Shown: positions 1-10,009, counted from the first letter of the stretch. The stretch: DNA of 64,000 nt from Slackia piriformis YIT 12062 (GCF_000296445.1 NZ_JH815198.1:436501-500500); one strand, 5' to 3'. The notes: generated by a model from the letters alone, not told the origin. Numbers and translations: made by a program.

Positions 1-760
1 CGGCCGCTTCCTTGGGGGAAAGGTCCGCGCCGAACCCTTTCGGTCTTGCGCTCGCCTGCGTCGTCTGCGGCGGCACGGCGTCGGTGGCGCGGTCGCTTTT
101 GACGATGCGCACGTCGTAGATGTCGGGATGCTTGGCGATCGCGCGGGCGATGGACTCGTCCACTTCGTCGTCGGTCTCCATGATGGTGAAGGCGATATCA
201 CCCTTGCGCTCTCGGAAAAGGCTTGTAGTGGCAATGTTGACGTCGAAGACGTTCAAGCATGTTGCAATGTGGGCGAGCACGCCTTTCGCGTCGCGCTGCT
301 TGACGACGATGCTGTGGTATTCGCCGCTCAAGCGCACGTCGATGCCGTTGATGCGGCTGATGACCGCCGCGCCGCCGCCGATGCTCTCGCCGCGCATGCT
401 GGTGATCGATCCGGTTTCGTCGGTCACTTCGATATCCACCGTGTTGGGGTGCTCGCACGGCTCGTTGGGAGCGGGCACGAAGGAGAACTCGAGCCCGGCT
501 TTTTTCGCCAGGTCGAAGGACTCGCGAATGCGCAGATCGTCGGTGGCCATGCCAAGCAGGCCGGCCACGAGGGCCTTGTCGGTGCCGTGTCCTCGGTAGG
601 TGTGCGCGAAACTGCCGTAGAGCGTGAAGGTTGCCTTGCGTGGTTCGCCTGCCAAAAGGCGGCGGCACATGAGCGCGATGCGCAGTGCGCCTGCGGTGTG
701 GCTGCTTGACGGGCCGATCATGATGGGGCCGATGATGTCGCGAATGCCGAGAACTTTCAT
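1..760 (-). CDS. sdaAB: L-serine dehydratase, iron-sulfur type, beta subunit/domain (partial)
   Basis: The gene starts at the ATG at 760-758, preceded by AAGGA, and runs off the left edge of the window, so about 253 codons are visible. It deaminates L-serine to pyruvate and ammonia using an oxygen-labile [4Fe-4S] cluster carried by the alpha part. The N-terminus holds the typical GPIMIGPSSSHTAGA stretch of the beta domain. Residues of roughly 145-220 form an ACT regulatory domain (VVKQRDAKGVLAHIATCL). After the ACT domain a linker rich in Thr, Gln and Ala continues past the usual end of a free beta subunit (about 220 residues). This hints at a fusion to the alpha part, but the continuation is outside the window. 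It is divergent from the pyrophosphatase gene. Confidence 0.9.
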   Translation of the reverse strand, partial: MKVLGIRDIIGPIMIGPSSSHTAGALRIALMCRRLLAGEPRKATFTLYGSFAHTYRGHGTDKALVAGLLGMATDDLRIRESFDLAKKAGLEFSFVPAPNEPCEHPNTVDIEVTDETGSITSMRGESIGGGAAVISRINGIDVRLSGEYHSIVVKQRDAKGVLAHIATCLNVFDVNIATTSLFRERKGDIAFTIMETDDEVDESIARAIAKHPDIYDVRIVKSDRATDAVPPQTTQASARPKGFGADLSPKEAA

Positions 761-831
761 CGCACATCCTTCCGAGCGAGACGGGTTTTTGCATGCTTCG
801 CGCACGGTTCGATCCGGGCGCGTCGCTGCCA

Positions 832-840
832 TGGTACACT
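832..840 (+). promoter_or_regulatory. Extended -10 element (TGGTACACT) upstream of ppaC
   Basis: TGG followed by TACACT lies about 52 nt before the ppaC start. I see no good -35 at 16-18 nt. The same TG-n-TANNNT pattern recurs before several genes of this window, which raises its credibility. Confidence 0.45.
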
Positions 841-892
841 GTCTGGTTGTAATTACGAGCGCAAATGCAAAGGAATCAAGGAGGAATCGCCC

Positions 893-1831
893 ATGACAGC
901 GCCCATCCTGGTGTTCGGTCATAAAAACCCCGATAACGATGCCATTTCGGCAGCGGTCGGCTACGCCTATCTGAAAAACGAGCTCGCCCGCGCCAACGGC
1001 GAAGACGCCGTATACGAGGCGTGCCGCCTGGGCGGCTTCCCGCCGGAGACGGCTAAGGCTCTCGAAGAGCATGGCATCGAGGCCCCTCGCCTGATCGAGT
1101 CTGTCGGCGAGGGCGATAAGGTCATTTTGGTCGACCACAACGAGGCGTTGCAGTCTGCTGATGGCATCGAGAATGCTGAAATCGTCGAAATCGTCGATCA
1201 TCATCGCCTGGGCGGTCTTGTGACTGCGCAGCCGCTTCGCGTCAACGTCATGCCCGTCGGTTCCAGCGCTGCCGTGGTCGCGCGCGAATTCGAGATTCAG
1301 GGCGTGGAGCTGCCGAAGAACATCGCCGCTCTGCTTCTGGGCGCCATGCTGACCGACACCGTCATCATGAAGTCTCCCACCACCACCGATTTCGACCGCG
1401 CGATCATCGCGAAGACGGCCGAATACGTGGGCGTCGATCCGGTCGAATACGGCATGGAAATCTTCAAATGCCGCTCCAATCCGGCGGAGCTGCCCATCCA
1501 CAAGATGGTCAACGCCGACGCCAAGGAGTTCGAGCTCTCCAACGGCAACAAGGTCTACATCGGCCAGTTCGAAACCGTCGATTTGCAGGCTGTGCTCAAT
1601 CGCGAAGACGAAATCCGCGCAGCGATCAAAGAGCTTGTCGCCGAGAAGGGCTATCAGTTCGTGCTCTTCTTCGCCACGGATATTCTCGCTGAGGGCAGCC
1701 AGTTCATCGTCGAGGGCGATACCGATTTCGTGAACAGGGCTTTCGGCATCGATGTCACGGGCAAAAGCGTCTGGATGCCGGGTGTGCTTTCCCGCAAGAA
1801 GCAGGTTGCTGCTCCCATTTTGGCTCTCTAA
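893..1831 (+). CDS. ppaC: Manganese-dependent inorganic pyrophosphatase (DHH family)
   Basis: This 312-residue cytosolic enzyme hydrolyses pyrophosphate to two phosphates and so pulls biosynthetic reactions forward. Its length is normal for family II pyrophosphatases. Residues 10-16 (HKNPDND) and the VDHNEA and VDHHRLGG (DHH) segments supply the Mn2+ ligands. The C-terminal DHHA2 domain ends with the substrate-binding SRKKQ motif at 300-304. No CBS or DRTGG insert is present, so it is the short, non-nucleotide-regulated form. The ATG at 893 has a strong AAGGAGG at 878-884. It is a single gene, divergent from the serine dehydratase. Confidence 0.96.
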   Translation: MTAPILVFGHKNPDNDAISAAVGYAYLKNELARANGEDAVYEACRLGGFPPETAKALEEHGIEAPRLIESVGEGDKVILVDHNEALQSADGIENAEIVEIVDHHRLGGLVTAQPLRVNVMPVGSSAAVVAREFEIQGVELPKNIAALLLGAMLTDTVIMKSPTTTDFDRAIIAKTAEYVGVDPVEYGMEIFKCRSNPAELPIHKMVNADAKEFELSNGNKVYIGQFETVDLQAVLNREDEIRAAIKELVAEKGYQFVLFFATDILAEGSQFIVEGDTDFVNRAFGIDVTGKSVWMPGVLSRKKQVAAPILAL

Positions 1832-2217
1832 GCGGCCGTCCTGCGCTCGCGCAGGCCTTCCGGCGATGCGCGTAGCTCGAGAGAGGCTGCGCGCGTATTG
1901 CTGAAAACTCGAAGACCCCGATCGTCGAGTCGCTTCGTTTCCTGGATATCCAGAAATGGGGCGCTCGCGTCGGGGTTTTCTTCGTTCTGGTTTTTGCGTC
2001 GTGTTGCGCGTCGAAGCCGCAGCTGCGCTCGGGGCGAAAAGGGCGTCCGGACGTGGTTGCTGCACCGCCGTTTGCTCGGTGGAATTTCTACGCTGCTTTG
2101 CGAAAAGTCCGCTCGTCGTCGTTTGCCATAGTATGCTACAGGCCAATTGAAACGGTTGTTGCTCGAGTTTGCTTCGAGGGAAGAGAGGCTTCGGCGAGCG
2201 AGGGAGAGGGATTCGCA
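1832..2217. other. Intergenic region with possible terminator
   Basis: I see no convincing gene in these 386 nt. CCCCGA at 1916-1921 can pair with TCGGGG at 1970-1975, which is followed by TTTT, and the loop carries the palindrome CTGGATATCCAG. This could be a branched terminator for ppaC. A TATGCT at 2132-2137 may be a weak -10 for proC. Confidence 0.3.
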
Positions 2218-3009
2218 ATGCATAAGATTGGTTTTCTCGGTTGCGGAAACATGGCGCGTGCCATTATCGGGGGCATTCTCGCAAAGGGCATCGTCGCTCC
2301 GGGCGAGATTATCGCGTCGGCTCGCACGCAGGCCACCATCGACGCTGCGCATGAACGCTTCGGCATCGATGTGACGCTCGATAACGCCGAAGCCTGCAAG
2401 GCATCCGTCGTCTTTCTGGCGGTAAAGCCGCAGATGTACGAATCCGTGATTGCGGAGGCGGCTCCTCATTTCTCCTCGGAGACCGTGCTTGTTTCCATCG
2501 CCCCTGGCAAGACCCTCGCTTGGCTCTCCGACGCTTCCGGCCTTGCGAAGGTCGTGCGTCTGATGCCCAACACGCCCGCCGCGGTGGGAGAGGGCATGAC
2601 CTCGGTCGTTATCGGAAAGGGCTGCTCCGCCGAAGACGCCGATCTCGTGCTTGAGATCGTCGATTCCTTCGGAAAGAGCGAACGCATCCCCGAGCACTTG
2701 ATGGATGCCGCAAGCGCGGCCGCGGGCTGCTCTCCCGCGTATGTGTATATGATGATCGAGGCTATGGCCGACGCAGCCGTTCTCGAGGGCATGCCGCGCG
2801 CGCAGGCGTATCGTTTCGCGGCGCAAGCCGTGGTGGGTGCCGGCAAGATGGTGCTTGAGAGCGGCCAGCATCCGGGCGCACTGAAAGACGCTGTCTGTTC
2901 TCCCGGCGGCACCACGATCGAAGGCGTGCGCACGCTTGAGGCGTGCGGGTTCCGCTCGTCTGTCACCGAAGCCCTTATCGCGACGGTGGACAAGGCGCGA
3001 AGCCTCTAG
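2218..3009 (+). CDS. proC: Pyrroline-5-carboxylate reductase
   Basis: This 263-residue protein catalyses the last step of proline synthesis, reducing 1-pyrroline-5-carboxylate with NAD(P)H. The N-terminal Rossmann motif is GFLGCGNMARAI. The C-terminal dimerisation domain contains the family signature around SPAYVYMMIEAMADAAV and the PGGTT.EGV stretch (residues about 225-240). The start at 2218 follows GGGAGAGG. The reading frame stays open upstream, but the Rossmann motif begins directly at this ATG. The next gene begins 20 nt downstream. Confidence 0.95.
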   Translation: MHKIGFLGCGNMARAIIGGILAKGIVAPGEIIASARTQATIDAAHERFGIDVTLDNAEACKASVVFLAVKPQMYESVIAEAAPHFSSETVLVSIAPGKTLAWLSDASGLAKVVRLMPNTPAAVGEGMTSVVIGKGCSAEDADLVLEIVDSFGKSERIPEHLMDAASAAAGCSPAYVYMMIEAMADAAVLEGMPRAQAYRFAAQAVVGAGKMVLESGQHPGALKDAVCSPGGTTIEGVRTLEACGFRSSVTEALIATVDKARSL

Positions 3010-3029
3010 GCCGAAAAGGCGAAACAACC

Positions 3030-4139
3030 ATGGTGTCGAAACGTGCCAAAAACGATAGCATTGACGATTCCCGAGAGGCGGCACGCCAGCGGCTTGAACG
3101 CCGTCGTGCGCGTTCCGACGCGTCTTCGGGCAACGGGGATGGCGCGCGAAAAGCGGGGTCGTCCCGGTCTTCGGCGCGCAACGTCCGCCCAAGCGCGGCT
3201 TCTTCCAATGTGCGGGTGATTCATATTCCCCGTCCGTTGGTCATAGCTGCGGGCATTCTTTTTCTTGTGGCGTTGTTCGCAGGGGTCAATGCGATAGAGC
3301 ATTCGTGTGCTCGTGAGAACGCGGTCGATTCCATCGAGGCGGATACCGGCCAGCCTACGCAAAACGAAGAGCCCGCTGCCGAGCCCGAGCAGGCTGACCT
3401 TTCGCTTCTTCCTGCCGATTTGTCGCAGGAAGACGTTGATTCCCTTACCGCTCAGGCGTCCGATCCTCGCATTGTTTTCATTGTGAACAAGAGGCAGCAA
3501 TATGTGGACGCCTTCGGTGAAGAGCGTGCGACGAAGCTACTGCAGCTTGCGGCTCAAGAACCCGACGCGGTGGATTTCGTGGCGTCGCTTCTCGATTCGT
3601 ATCCTGCATCTTCTGGAGAACCGTACGAGGAACAGGTTTCAAAGGGCAGCGTTCCGCTGCTTTTCCAGTGGGACGAACGCTGGGGATATGTCGAATACTG
3701 CGCAGGGCCGTTTGGGAGCACGGGGTGTTGTCCCACGTCTCTTTCCATGGTGTATATGGGGCTGACGGGCAAGACCGACAAGACGCCGGCGGATATGGCG
3801 GAACTGGCAACGCAGAATGGCTATGCGGCGGATGACGAGGGAACCATCGGATCGTTTCTGACGGACATGGCGCCAGGCCTCGGTCTGCAATGCGAATTCT
3901 TCGCACCCAGTTCAGCGTCGCTTCTGACGTATTTGGAGAGCGGCTACGTCGTCATCGTCAACGTGGGTCCGGGTGACTTCACGACGGCAGGTCATTTCTT
4001 CGTGGCCACGGGCGAGGCTTCGGACGGGTCCGTCAAGATACACGACCCGTATTCCAATGCGAATTCGTCGGTGACGTGGGATGCCGATGTGCTGGCGAAT
4101 CAGTCCATCGCCATGTACGCGTTCAAGGCGCAGTCGTAG
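3030..4139 (+). CDS. Membrane-anchored C39-like cysteine peptidase family protein
   Basis: The protein has 369 residues. A basic, Ser/Arg-rich cytoplasmic segment (about 70 residues) precedes one membrane helix (IAAGILFLVALFAGVNAI). An acidic linker and then a C-terminal peptidase_C39_2-type domain follow, probably outside the cell. The papain-like catalytic residues are visible: Cys in GSTGCCPTS, His in TAGHFFVATG and Asp in KIHDPYSN. Its substrate is unknown; relatives process or bind peptides at the cell surface. It follows proC by 20 nt, but a functional link to proline synthesis is not evident. The start is the ATG at 3030. An upstream extension of the frame would overlap proC and is not needed. 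Confidence 0.75.
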   Translation: MVSKRAKNDSIDDSREAARQRLERRRARSDASSGNGDGARKAGSSRSSARNVRPSAASSNVRVIHIPRPLVIAAGILFLVALFAGVNAIEHSCARENAVDSIEADTGQPTQNEEPAAEPEQADLSLLPADLSQEDVDSLTAQASDPRIVFIVNKRQQYVDAFGEERATKLLQLAAQEPDAVDFVASLLDSYPASSGEPYEEQVSKGSVPLLFQWDERWGYVEYCAGPFGSTGCCPTSLSMVYMGLTGKTDKTPADMAELATQNGYAADDEGTIGSFLTDMAPGLGLQCEFFAPSSASLLTYLESGYVVIVNVGPGDFTTAGHFFVATGEASDGSVKIHDPYSNANSSVTWDADVLANQSIAMYAFKAQS

Positions 4140-4276
4140 GGCGTCCTTCGGTTTTTCGCTCCGGATGCCTTCGCGATTGCGAGGCGCATGCCGTTGACGT
4201 GGCGAGGCTCGAGTGCGCGCTTGGGGGCGTGGACCCTCCTTCGGTCTGCCCCCTGCGACGTTCGCGATATCGGGGC

Positions 4277-4304
4277 TTGCGGCGACGCTTTCTCATGGTA
4301 AAGT
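4277..4304 (+). promoter_or_regulatory. Probable promoter TTGCGG-16-TAAAGT with extended -10
   Basis: TTGCGG at 4277-4282 and TAAAGT at 4299-4304 are 16 nt apart, with TG at 4296-4297. They lie 43 nt upstream of the symporter start. Confidence 0.5.
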
Positions 4305-4347
4305 ATTCGACCATATTGCAAGCCTCAATCGAAGGAAAGCCGCTGAT

Positions 4348-5616
4348 ATGAAGAAGATTTTTACCAGCCTGCCCTTCATCTTGCTGGTGTCCGTCGTTAT
4401 CGGCATTCTTGTAGGCCTCGTTGCGAACGAGGCGGTCATGAACGTCGTGATTACCATCAAGTATGTGCTCGGACAGCTCATCACGTTCTGCGTGCCCCTG
4501 ATCATCATCGGGTTCATCGCGCCGTCGATCACCAAACTCGGAAAAAACGTGTCGCGCATTCTCGGCGTGGCCGTGCTGCTTGCCTATATCTCTTCGATCG
4601 GCGCTGCGTTCTTCTCGATGTTTTCCGGCTATGCGATTATCCCCAATCTCTCGATCGTCACGTCGGTGGAAGGTCTCAAAGAGCTTCCCGAGGTTGTTTT
4701 CCAGCTCGACATTCCCCAGATCATGCCGGTCATGAGCGCACTCGTTCTGTCCGTGCTTCTGGGTCTTGCCTGCGTCTGGGCGAAGGCGGACTCCATCGCA
4801 CACCTGCTTGACGAGTTCCAGCGTATCGTGCTTTCCATTGTCACGCGTATCGTCATTCCGCTGTTGCCGTTCTTCATCGCCACCACGTTTTGCGCGCTGG
4901 CTTACGAGGGAACCATCACCAAGCAGTTGCCGGTGTTTTTGGTCGTCGTGCTCATCGTTATCGTGGGCCACTATATCTGGCTCGCCGTGTTGTACGGAAT
5001 CGCCGGCGCGTATGCGGGCAAGAACCCGCTGAAGGTCATCAGGCACTACGGCCCGGCGTACTTGACGGCCATCGGCACCATGTCTTCTGCCGCAACGCTT
5101 GCTGTTGCTCTGCAGTGCGCCAATAAGGCCGTTCCGCCGCTGCGCCGCGACATGGTGAGTTTTGGCATTCCGCTGTTCGCCAACATTCATCTGTGCGGCT
5201 CGGTCTTGACCGAGGTGTTCTTCGTCATGACTATCTCCCAGATGCTCTACGGCGCTATTCCCAGCATGGGTACCATGGTTTTGTTCTGCCTGCTTCTGGG
5301 CGTGTTCGCTATCGGCGCACCCGGTGTTCCCGGCGGTACGGTCATGGCATCGCTTGGCCTTATCACGGGCGTGCTCGGCTTCGACGCCACGGGCACGGCA
5401 CTGGTGCTTACTATCTTCGCGCTGCAGGATAGCTTCGGCACCGCCTGCAACGTCACGGGCGACGGCGCTTTGTCCCTGTTCATGAGCGGCTATGTCCGCA
5501 GGAAGGGCATTGAGGAGAGCGAAGAGCGCGTAGAGCTGTTCAACGCCTCCGATGAAACCAAACTGGGCATCGGCTACGACCAGAGCGAGAAAGCTGCGGA
5601 GCTGAGCGCCAAATAG
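4348..5616 (+). CDS. Dicarboxylate/amino acid:cation symporter (SDF/DAACS family)
   Basis: This 422-residue inner-membrane protein of the glutamate/aspartate transporter superfamily probably imports a dicarboxylate, amino acid or related anion with Na+ or H+. Eight or more hydrophobic segments are visible, starting at residue 5. The conserved serine-containing hairpin region is TAIGTMSSAATLAVAL. The later GAPGVPGGTVMASLG and QDSFGTACNVTGDGA stretches match the HP2 and TM8 substrate-binding elements of the family. The start at 4348 follows GAAGGAAAG; a longer frame exists upstream but lacks a site. Substrate specificity cannot be read from the sequence. It is a single gene ended by a terminator. 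Confidence 0.88.
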   Translation: MKKIFTSLPFILLVSVVIGILVGLVANEAVMNVVITIKYVLGQLITFCVPLIIIGFIAPSITKLGKNVSRILGVAVLLAYISSIGAAFFSMFSGYAIIPNLSIVTSVEGLKELPEVVFQLDIPQIMPVMSALVLSVLLGLACVWAKADSIAHLLDEFQRIVLSIVTRIVIPLLPFFIATTFCALAYEGTITKQLPVFLVVVLIVIVGHYIWLAVLYGIAGAYAGKNPLKVIRHYGPAYLTAIGTMSSAATLAVALQCANKAVPPLRRDMVSFGIPLFANIHLCGSVLTEVFFVMTISQMLYGAIPSMGTMVLFCLLLGVFAIGAPGVPGGTVMASLGLITGVLGFDATGTALVLTIFALQDSFGTACNVTGDGALSLFMSGYVRRKGIEESEERVELFNASDETKLGIGYDQSEKAAELSAK

Positions 5617-5678
5617 GGCACGGCTCCCTGCGCGCGGTGAGGACTTTGCCACAACGAGCGTCATGCCAATAACGAAGA

Positions 5679-5707
5679 GGCTGCGACGAATGGTCGCAGC
5701 CTTTTTT
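5679..5707 (+). terminator. Rho-independent terminator of the symporter gene
   Basis: GGCTGCGAC (5679-5687) and GTCGCAGCC (5693-5701) form a 9-bp stem with a 5-nt loop, followed by six T. Confidence 0.93.
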
Positions 5708-5904
5708 GTCTGTTTCCCGATGCAGTGGTCGCGTGCGATTTCGAGCCTGCGGTCAAAGAGGGGGAGTGCTGCATCCATTGGCGCGAAAATCGTCCAGATC
5801 AACGTTGGCTATGACGACGTAGTTGCTTTTCGCCCTTACGGCCAATGCCGCAAAGGAGCCATTCAGCGCCGTTGCGGCATTGGTCGTAAACCGAACGAGG
5901 TACC

Positions 5905-5913
5905 TGGTAGAAT
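5905..5913 (+). promoter_or_regulatory. Extended -10 element (TGGTAGAAT) for the universal stress gene
   Basis: TGG then TAGAAT lies 37 nt before the start at 5951. No clear -35 is visible, which fits an extended -10 promoter. Confidence 0.5.
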
Positions 5914-5950
5914 GAAGGCGTACAAGGGAGGATTGTTGAAAGGGGCTCCT

Positions 5951-6430
5951 ATGAAGTACAGTAGTATTCTTGTTCCGTACGATCATTCCGAATCGGCGAA
6001 ACACGCTATGTTCACGGCGCTTGAGTTTGCGGCCGAAAACCCCGAGGCACGTGTCACGGCGTTTTTCGCGTCGCCTGTTCCTGAGTTCGAATCGACTCAG
6101 TTCCTTGCGGCCGAGACGGTTTCAGGAGTGCGCCGCGTTTCTCCCGAGGAGTTGGCTGGCATGCAGCAGGATTATCTTGATTATGAGCGCGGGTCCCTTA
6201 AGAAGAGTCTGGTCAAAGAGTTCGGCGAGCCTCTTATCGACAATGCCAGGTTCGACATCGCCGTCGGTCAAGGCAAGCCCAGCAAAGCTATTCTCGATTT
6301 CGCGAGGGATAACGGCGTCGATCTCATCATCATGGGCTGTCGTGGTCTGAACGCCGTCGCCGGCATGCTCGGGTCTGTGAGCTATGCGGTTTTGCGCAAT
6401 GCGGAATGCCCCGTCCTGATCGAGAAGTAG
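5951..6430 (+). CDS. Universal stress protein (UspA family)
   Basis: A single Usp domain of 159 residues. It begins with the typical beta strand KYSSILVPYDHSESA and ends with the ATP-binding pattern GCRGLN...GSVSYAVLRNAECPVL, equivalent to G-2x-G-9x-G(S/T). It is therefore probably an ATP-binding member. Universal stress proteins accumulate on starvation or stress and act as small cytosolic modulators; a specific partner is not evident. In-frame ATG 5912 would add 13 residues, but it lies inside the likely -10 element. The start at 5951 has AAAGGGG upstream and matches family N-termini. Confidence 0.9.
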   Translation: MKYSSILVPYDHSESAKHAMFTALEFAAENPEARVTAFFASPVPEFESTQFLAAETVSGVRRVSPEELAGMQQDYLDYERGSLKKSLVKEFGEPLIDNARFDIAVGQGKPSKAILDFARDNGVDLIIMGCRGLNAVAGMLGSVSYAVLRNAECPVLIEK

Positions 6431-6486
6431 CGGGTCTTTTCCGGGATTTGCGCGTGCATCGCTCAACGGGTTTAGATGTAAAACGG

Positions 6487-6559
6487 CCCGCCGGTTTCGC
6501 GGGGTTTCTCTGGATGCAGCTATGTCAGAGGAGCTCTTCGCGAAGCCGGCGGGGTTTTT
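6487..6559 (+). terminator. Terminator with long stem and 37-nt loop
   Basis: Positions 6487-6501 pair with 6539-6553 over 15 bp (one G:U). A G and five T follow. It separates the stress gene from the ribosomal promoter. Confidence 0.8.
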
Positions 6560-6713
6560 GTTGCAGGTAGCTCATACGTACCGCATATGAAGAATATCTT
6601 TGCAAGTTTTTTCGTGAAAATAGCAGTCTCATATATGCAAATCGCTAGACAAGTGACATGTGACCAGGTGTTTCGATTAATATGAAGTCTAGATACACCC
6701 GGACGCGTGGCGT

Positions 6714-6742
6714 TTGACACCCTATGCGTGCGATGCTAAAGT
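6714..6742 (+). promoter_or_regulatory. Strong promoter of the rpsL operon (TTGACA-17-TAAAGT)
   Basis: A consensus -35 TTGACA (6714-6719), 17-nt spacer and -10 TAAAGT (6737-6742) preceded by TGC. The inferred start near 6749 leaves an untranslated leader of about 180 nt. That leader contains a small hairpin (GCGTC-TGAAAG-GACGC) and could carry feedback control by a ribosomal protein. Confidence 0.85.
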
Positions 6743-6930
6743 TCCAACCTGCGTCTGAAAGGACGCATATGCTTTCGTGTGCGTATGCTGCGTGACCGAA
6801 GGCAGGATGACCGCGAATCCGCTGTTCCAGGGTTGAGCAATGAGCAGGGGAGGCGCGCAAATCCGAGGAAAGGGCCAACCTCGTCAAAACAGGCTCGTGA
6901 ATCCGTCAGGTAAGATTAAAGGAGAAGAAC

Positions 6931-7302
6931 TTGCCTACTATTAACCAGCTGGTCCGCAAGGGCCGCGCCAAGACGGTCGATAAGAAGAAGACCCCGGCGC
7001 TCAAGGGCAACCCCCAGAAGCGTGGCGTGTGCACCCGCGTGTACACCACCACCCCGAAAAAGCCGAACTCCGCACTGCGTAAGGTCGCTCGTGTCCGTTT
7101 GGTCAACGGCATGGAAGTTACCGCGTACATCCCGGGTATCGGCCACAACCTCCAGGAGCACTCCATGGTGCTCATCCGCGGCGGTCGTGTTAAGGACCTC
7201 CCCGGTGTTCGCTACAAGATCATCCGTGCGGCTCTCGACTGCGCAGCAGTCAACAACCGCATGCAGGCTCGTAGCCGCTACGGCGCAAAGCGCCCCAAAT
7301 AA
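6931..7302 (+). CDS. rpsL: 30S ribosomal protein S12
   Basis: This 123-residue protein of the decoding centre is the first gene of the str-type operon. It uses a TTG start at 6931 with AAAGGAGAAG just upstream. The two loops that contact the decoding site are intact: [12 protein letters not shown] and [12 protein letters not shown]. Both lysines where classical streptomycin-resistance changes occur are unmodified. rpsG follows 82 nt downstream. Confidence 0.98.
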   Translation: MPTINQLVRKGRAKTVDKKKTPALKGNPQKRGVCTRVYTTTPKKPNSALRKVARVRLVNGMEVTAYIPGIGHNLQEHSMVLIRGGRVKDLPGVRYKIIRAALDCAAVNNRMQARSRYGAKRPK

Positions 7303-7384
7303 GTAGGATTAAGCCGCGCGGGTTCTAGATAAACCTAATGGGCAAACGCCCCGAAGCGCGCACAGAACATGAAGGAGCATTATT

Positions 7385-7855
7385 ATGCCGCGTCGTGCAG
7401 CAGCAGTCCGTCGTGAAGTTCAGCCGGACGCCGTGTACAACAACCGTTTGGTCACGCAGCTGATCAACAAAGTCCTCCTCGATGGCAAGAAGTCCATCGC
7501 AGAAGGCATCGTCTACGGTGCATTTGACATCGTTGCCGCGAAGACCGAGCAGGACGCCCTGTCCGTCTTCAAGAAGGCCATGGACAACGTTCGCCCCACG
7601 CTCGAGGTCAAGCCGAAGCGTGTCGGCGGCGCAACCTACCAGGTCCCGATGGAAGTCAACCCCCGTCGTGCCACCACGCTCGCCATCCGTTGGATCGTCG
7701 ACTTCTCCCGCAAGCGCAAAGAGCACACCATGGCTCAGCGTCTTGCTGCCGAAATCATGGATGCCGCCGAGAACACTGGTGCTTCTGTCAAGAAGCGTGA
7801 GGACCTCTACAAGATGGCCGAGTCCAACCGTGCGTTCTCGCACTATCGCTGGTAG
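7385..7855 (+). CDS. rpsG: 30S ribosomal protein S7
   Basis: A 156-residue primary 16S rRNA-binding protein of the small-subunit head, of normal length. The N-terminus is [20 protein letters not shown] and the C-terminal segment [18 protein letters not shown] is typical. AAGGAG precedes the ATG. In many bacteria S7 autoregulates its operon; no such site can be proven here. fusA follows after 17 nt. Confidence 0.98.
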   Translation: MPRRAAAVRREVQPDAVYNNRLVTQLINKVLLDGKKSIAEGIVYGAFDIVAAKTEQDALSVFKKAMDNVRPTLEVKPKRVGGATYQVPMEVNPRRATTLAIRWIVDFSRKRKEHTMAQRLAAEIMDAAENTGASVKKREDLYKMAESNRAFSHYRW

Positions 7856-7872
7856 GGAAGGGATTTACTACC

Positions 7873-9978
7873 ATGGCTAAATCCAACGCTTTGCAGAATA
7901 CGCGTAACATCGGCATTATGGCCCACATTGACGCGGGCAAAACCACCACGACCGAGCGTATTCTCTACTACACGGGTAAAACCCATAAGATCGGTGAGGT
8001 TCATGAGGGCGCTGCCACCATGGACTGGATGGTTCAGGAGCAGGAGCGCGGTGTAACCATCACCTCCGCTGCTACCACGTGCTTCTGGAAGAAGGACGAT
8101 GTCGAGTACCGCCTCCAGATCATCGACACCCCGGGCCACGTCGACTTCACCGCTGAGGTCGAGCGTTCCCTTCGCGTTCTCGACGGTGCTGTCGCAGTCT
8201 TCGACGCAGTCGCAGGCGTTCAGCCCCAGTCCGAGACCGTTTGGCGTCAGGCAAGCCGCTACGGCGTTCCCCGTATCGCCTACATCAACAAGTACGACCG
8301 CGTCGGTGCCGACTTCTTCCATGCAATCGACACCATGAAAGAGCGCCTCGGTGCTCCCGCGATCGCCGCTCAGATGCCCATGGGCGCTGAGGACAACTTC
8401 TGGGGTCTCATCGACCTCGTCGACATGACCGCATGGGACTTCAAGGCTGACGAGAAGGGCATGACCTATCCCGAGCAGCTCCCCGAGATCCCCGCTGAGT
8501 TTGCCGAAGAGGCCGCTTTGCGCCATCAGGAACTCCTCGACGCCGCTGCTGACTGCGACGACGACCTCATGGAGAAGGTCCTCATGGACGAAGAGGTTAC
8601 CGTCGACGAGATCAAGGCCGCTCTGCGTAAGGGCACTATCGCCTGCAAGATTCATCCTGTCTTCGTCGGTTCTTCCTACAAGAACAAGGGTGTTCAGGAG
8701 CTTCTCGACGCTGTCGTCGACTACATGCCCGCTCCGACGGACGTTGCTGCCATCAAGGGCATCAACCCCAACACCAACGAGGAAGAAGAGCGTCCGAGCG
8801 ATCCCAAGGCTCCGTTTGCCGCTCTCGCCTTCAAGATCATGACCGACCCCTTCGTCGGCAAGCTGACCTACCTGCGTGTGTACTCTGGCACCTTGGAGTC
8901 CGGCTCCTACGTCAGCAATGCTTGCAAGGACAAGAAAGAGCGCATCGGTCGTCTGCTGCAGATGCACTCCAACAACCGTATCGACATCGACGTCTGCTCC
9001 GCTGGCGATATCGTTGCCGTCGTTGGCCTGAAGGACACCTCTACGGGTGACACCCTCTGCGACGAGAGCGCACCGATTATCCTCGAGTCCATGGAATTCG
9101 CCGATCCGGTTATCGACATCGCTGTCGAGCCCAAGACCAAGGCTGAGCAGGACAAGATGAGCCTTGCTCTTCAGAAGCTCGCCGAAGAGGACCCGACCTT
9201 CCGCGTCTCCACCAACCACGAGACCGGCCAGACCATCATCGCCGGCATGGGCGAGCTCCATCTGGAGATCATCGTCGACCGTCTGCTGCGCGAGTTCAAG
9301 GTCGAGGCGAACGTCGGCAAGCCGCAGGTTGCCTATCGCGAGCGTCCTGGCAAGGAAGTCATGAACGCCGAGGGCAAGTTCGTCCGCCAGTCCGGCGGTC
9401 GCGGCCAGTATGGTCATGCGGTTATCAACATGTATCCGCAGGAAGCTGGCAAGGGCTACGAGTTCGAGAACAAGATTGTCGGCGGTGTTATCCCCAAGGA
9501 GTACATCCCCTCGATCGACAAGGGCATCCAGGATGCGCTCGAGCATGGCGTTTTGGCTGGCTATCCCGTCGAGGACGTCCGCGTCGAGCTCGTCGATGGT
9601 TCTTACCACGACGTCGACTCTTCGGAAGCGGCGTTCAAGGTTGCCGGTTCTATGGCGATTAAAGAGGCTCTGCGCAAGTCCAGCCCCGTTATCCTCGAGC
9701 CGGTCATGGCCGTTGAGGTTGAGACCCCCGAAGACTACGTCGGCTTCGTCATGGGCGACATCCCGTCCCGCCGCGGCCTGATTCAGGGCCAGGAGCAGCG
9801 TGGCAACGCCGTATCCATCAGCGCCAAGGTTCCTCTGGGCAACATGTTCGGTTATGCAACCGATCTGCGCAGCGGTACGCAGGGTCGTGCTACCTACACC
9901 ATGCAGTTCGACTCCTACGAGCCCGTACCCAAGGGTGTTCAAGAGGAAATCATCAGCAAAGCCGGCGGCAACGCTTAA
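7873..9978 (+). CDS. fusA: Elongation factor G
   Basis: This 701-residue translocation GTPase has the full five-domain length. The GTPase motifs are visible: [14 protein letters not shown] (P-loop), [11 protein letters not shown] (switch I), DTPGHVDF (G3) and NKYD (G4). G4 therefore has Tyr where the common motif has NKMD. Domain IV contains [11 protein letters not shown]. It lies between rpsG and rpsJ. The tuf gene that commonly follows fusA is absent; rpsJ starts 31 nt after the stop. Confidence 0.98.
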   Translation: MAKSNALQNTRNIGIMAHIDAGKTTTTERILYYTGKTHKIGEVHEGAATMDWMVQEQERGVTITSAATTCFWKKDDVEYRLQIIDTPGHVDFTAEVERSLRVLDGAVAVFDAVAGVQPQSETVWRQASRYGVPRIAYINKYDRVGADFFHAIDTMKERLGAPAIAAQMPMGAEDNFWGLIDLVDMTAWDFKADEKGMTYPEQLPEIPAEFAEEAALRHQELLDAAADCDDDLMEKVLMDEEVTVDEIKAALRKGTIACKIHPVFVGSSYKNKGVQELLDAVVDYMPAPTDVAAIKGINPNTNEEEERPSDPKAPFAALAFKIMTDPFVGKLTYLRVYSGTLESGSYVSNACKDKKERIGRLLQMHSNNRIDIDVCSAGDIVAVVGLKDTSTGDTLCDESAPIILESMEFADPVIDIAVEPKTKAEQDKMSLALQKLAEEDPTFRVSTNHETGQTIIAGMGELHLEIIVDRLLREFKVEANVGKPQVAYRERPGKEVMNAEGKFVRQSGGRGQYGHAVINMYPQEAGKGYEFENKIVGGVIPKEYIPSIDKGIQDALEHGVLAGYPVEDVRVELVDGSYHDVDSSEAAFKVAGSMAIKEALRKSSPVILEPVMAVEVETPEDYVGFVMGDIPSRRGLIQGQEQRGNAVSISAKVPLGNMFGYATDLRSGTQGRATYTMQFDSYEPVPKGVQEEIISKAGGNA

Positions 9979-10009
9979 GCCTTGGCTTTAATTCATGGAG
10001 GAAATGAAA

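Noticed and set aside
7843-9942. Open minus-strand frame of about 700 codons opposite fusA
   Set aside because: It mirrors the codon bias of fusA. The product is a Val/Leu/Asp/Gly-rich sequence with no domain, and there is no ribosome site. The same applies to long antisense frames opposite the symporter, the permease-ATPase fusion and hisD.
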